DNA of 64,000 bases, taken from positions 14,036,601 to 14,100,600 of the forward strand of contig NC_092677.1 in NCBI RefSeq assembly GCF_964355755.1, read 5' to 3'. The stretch is from Antedon mediterranea (taxonomy: Eukaryota > Echinodermata > Crinoidea > Comatulida > Antedonidae). Position numbers and translations under genes: made by a program. Below, one piece after another: positions 62,257 through 64,000 of the stretch (position 1 is the stretch's first letter; each line of letters begins with the position of its first letter). The notes beneath the pieces are model-generated. The model worked only from the letters and a program-made list of their open reading frames with translations, was not told the origin of the DNA and made no database searches.

Positions 62257-64000
62257 GTATGTATCAACTAAATATTTTTATTACATAAATATTCTAATTT
62301 CTAGAATTCATGGAACACTTGATGGTTTTATTTCTTGACAAGTTTCGATAGCATGTATTCTTTGACAAAATATGTAGTCGGGTTGCTTCCATAAACTGAC
62401 TAGTTGCTATGAAATAGCGCAAATATCAACAAATTGGTTGCCATGGCACATTTAGGTAACAAATTGCTTTATATAGAATGCTCATGACTTTGACAATATA
62501 CTTGTTGCTATGTTACAGCGCTTCTGTCAAAAATTGGTTGAGTACATCTGTCAACTTACTGGTTGCTATGGTCATGTCCACACACGACAAAAGATGTGTA
62601 AAGGCTTCAATTTGATTTCTATATTCTTAAAGATTACAAAAAAAATTAATGTAAATTTTGAATGCTTTCATGCCTATAATTCTCTAAAAAAATTGTTGTG
62701 GCTGTGGCTTCCTCTATGCAAGCAATGATTGAAACCAATGTTCTTCGTTTAAGATTGCTTTTATCTATAATTACAGCAGCAGTATAAACAGCATCATATC
62801 ATTCTCCAATTCCCTATTTGTTTGCTATTTGATATTAAAGATTTGTTCATTCTCACAGATTTCTCATCTTTACCATTAGCCGATCTATTCATTTATTTAT
62901 TTGATCACTAAACGGTTTACAGTTTTTTTCTTTCAATTAAAAATTTGTTTATATATTATTGATCCTTGTTGATTTATACTAAATATGAGGGCGTTGTTTT
63001 CTCGGTCATGTTTTAAGACGTCATACCATCACCATATTTTATAGCATGTTTTTTTCTTTTAGTTAGCCATGAAAGCCTTTGTGATTTTATTTTAGTAGGG
63101 ATGTGATATTTCTAGGTTTGTCTACCCATAGGTACTTAATATATGATAGCTTATGATAGGCTAGTAACCCATGTACAGTCCACTCTCTCAACACCTTTGG
63201 GCTGACCAGAAATGTCTGGTTTTCCGTGGAAGGTCTGGTATTAGGAATGTGTTTTAATGGGTAAATAGAAATTAAGTTTAAGTTTAAAACTTAAGAAACG
63301 TATGGTATTGGGAGAGTTGACTGTAAACTGTTATATTCATTTTGTGAAACTAATAATAATAATTAATGTTACCAGTAATGATCGAAATATGAGTTAATAG
63401 AATATGGTAAGATTTTTATAATATCTGTAATTTATTTTACATAAAAAAAATACATGCAATATAGGAATGGTTTGAAGCATGACACTTTATAACACCTGAT
63501 ATTTCAATTCCATCTCTGACAAATTTTATGTTCAAAAAATTATATTCGTATGAAGTTAAATTATTATTGATTGAAAAAATCAATGAAATATTAGCAGAAA
63601 TACTAAATAAAGTATCCTTTAGCAGCTGTGTGCAACATTTTAATATCATCACCATCGTACCAAATAACAACTGGTTGAAACTAAAAGCTAAGGTTTACAA
63701 TGATACAAAATTATCATAATATTATTGAGCTCGTTTTTTGTTGATGTATTTTATAATGTAATATGCCATTGAGTTTTTATAAGGCAATTGCTTTACCAGA
63801 TGTATTCAATATAACCCGCCTATGAGCATAAGAAATCACTCGAACATGAACACTACATAAATTTAAATTCATTCATTTGTTGAATGTTTCTAACAGTTAT
63901 ACTAAAAAGTTAAATGTATCAATTTCTTTTTTTGTTGTTTCCCAAACTATTAGTTTTAATAAATGAATAAAATTGATATTTATTCACAAAAGACATTCAA
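62257..64000. other. NDRG intron (to right edge)
   Basis: No further NDRG exon recognised. Contains degenerate GTTGCTATG repeats at 62395-62575 and the second Tigger-like MITE. Confidence 0.5.
63176..63323. mobile_element. Tigger/pogo-like MITE, copy 2
   Basis: Ends CAGTCCACTCTCTCAA and GGTATTGGGAGAGTTGACTG with TA on both sides; internal TCTGGTTTTCC as in the copy at 37728-37913. Shorter by internal deletion and more diverged at the left end. Confidence 0.78.

Noticed and set aside
63437-63719. Overlapping open frames on both strands near the right edge
   Set aside because: AT-rich, no motif, no donor or acceptor, and not similar to the NDRG C-terminus.

Overview
The window is an animal genomic segment: AT-rich, with many short exons, consensus GT-AG introns, microsatellites, MITEs, SINE and LINE remnants and a young LTR retrotransposon. 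Gene content (KIAA0513, EDEM2, NDRG, a BPI/LBP protein, a DED/NACHT immune-type gene) and the very frequent TAGGCCTA motif suggest an invertebrate deuterostome, most likely an echinoderm. This assignment is inference. I assembled gene models by hand from splice sites, reading phase and remembered family sequences; every exon junction listed keeps the frame.

Layout. (1) 4-14216, minus: the 5' four coding exons of a KIAA0513 orthologue. Its third intron holds a complete 5.7 kb LTR retrotransposon (789-6472) with apparently identical LTRs, and a 650 bp MITE (7035-7684). (2) 16.5-25.1 kb: a decayed tandem copy of the next locus, carrying a broken DED/NACHT pseudogene, a 5'-truncated LINE and a GACA-rich element. 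(3) 26949-33395, minus: an intact six-exon gene with an unusual predicted order, DED-like domain, hydrophobic segment, fibronectin III, NACHT NTPase. (4) 35189-45264, plus: a seven-exon coiled-coil gene. A complete 16-exon BPI/LBP-family gene lies inside its second intron on the opposite strand (38504-43154). (5) 45792-50870, minus: a complete ten-exon EDEM2 gene. (6) 52685-62256, plus: the first ten coding exons of an NDRG gene, which runs off the right edge.

Two genes look immune-related: the BPI/LBP protein binds or transports lipids such as lipopolysaccharide, and the DED/NACHT protein is of the sensor-adaptor type. EDEM2 (ER-associated degradation of glycoproteins) and NDRG are housekeeping. 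BPI/LBP, EDEM2 and NDRG3 are also linked on human 20q11, so the right half may preserve old linkage. The main candidate for something undescribed is the DED-TM-FN3-NACHT gene. All five of its introns are phase 1, a perfect 57-bp palindrome sits in one intron, and a decayed copy lies beside it.
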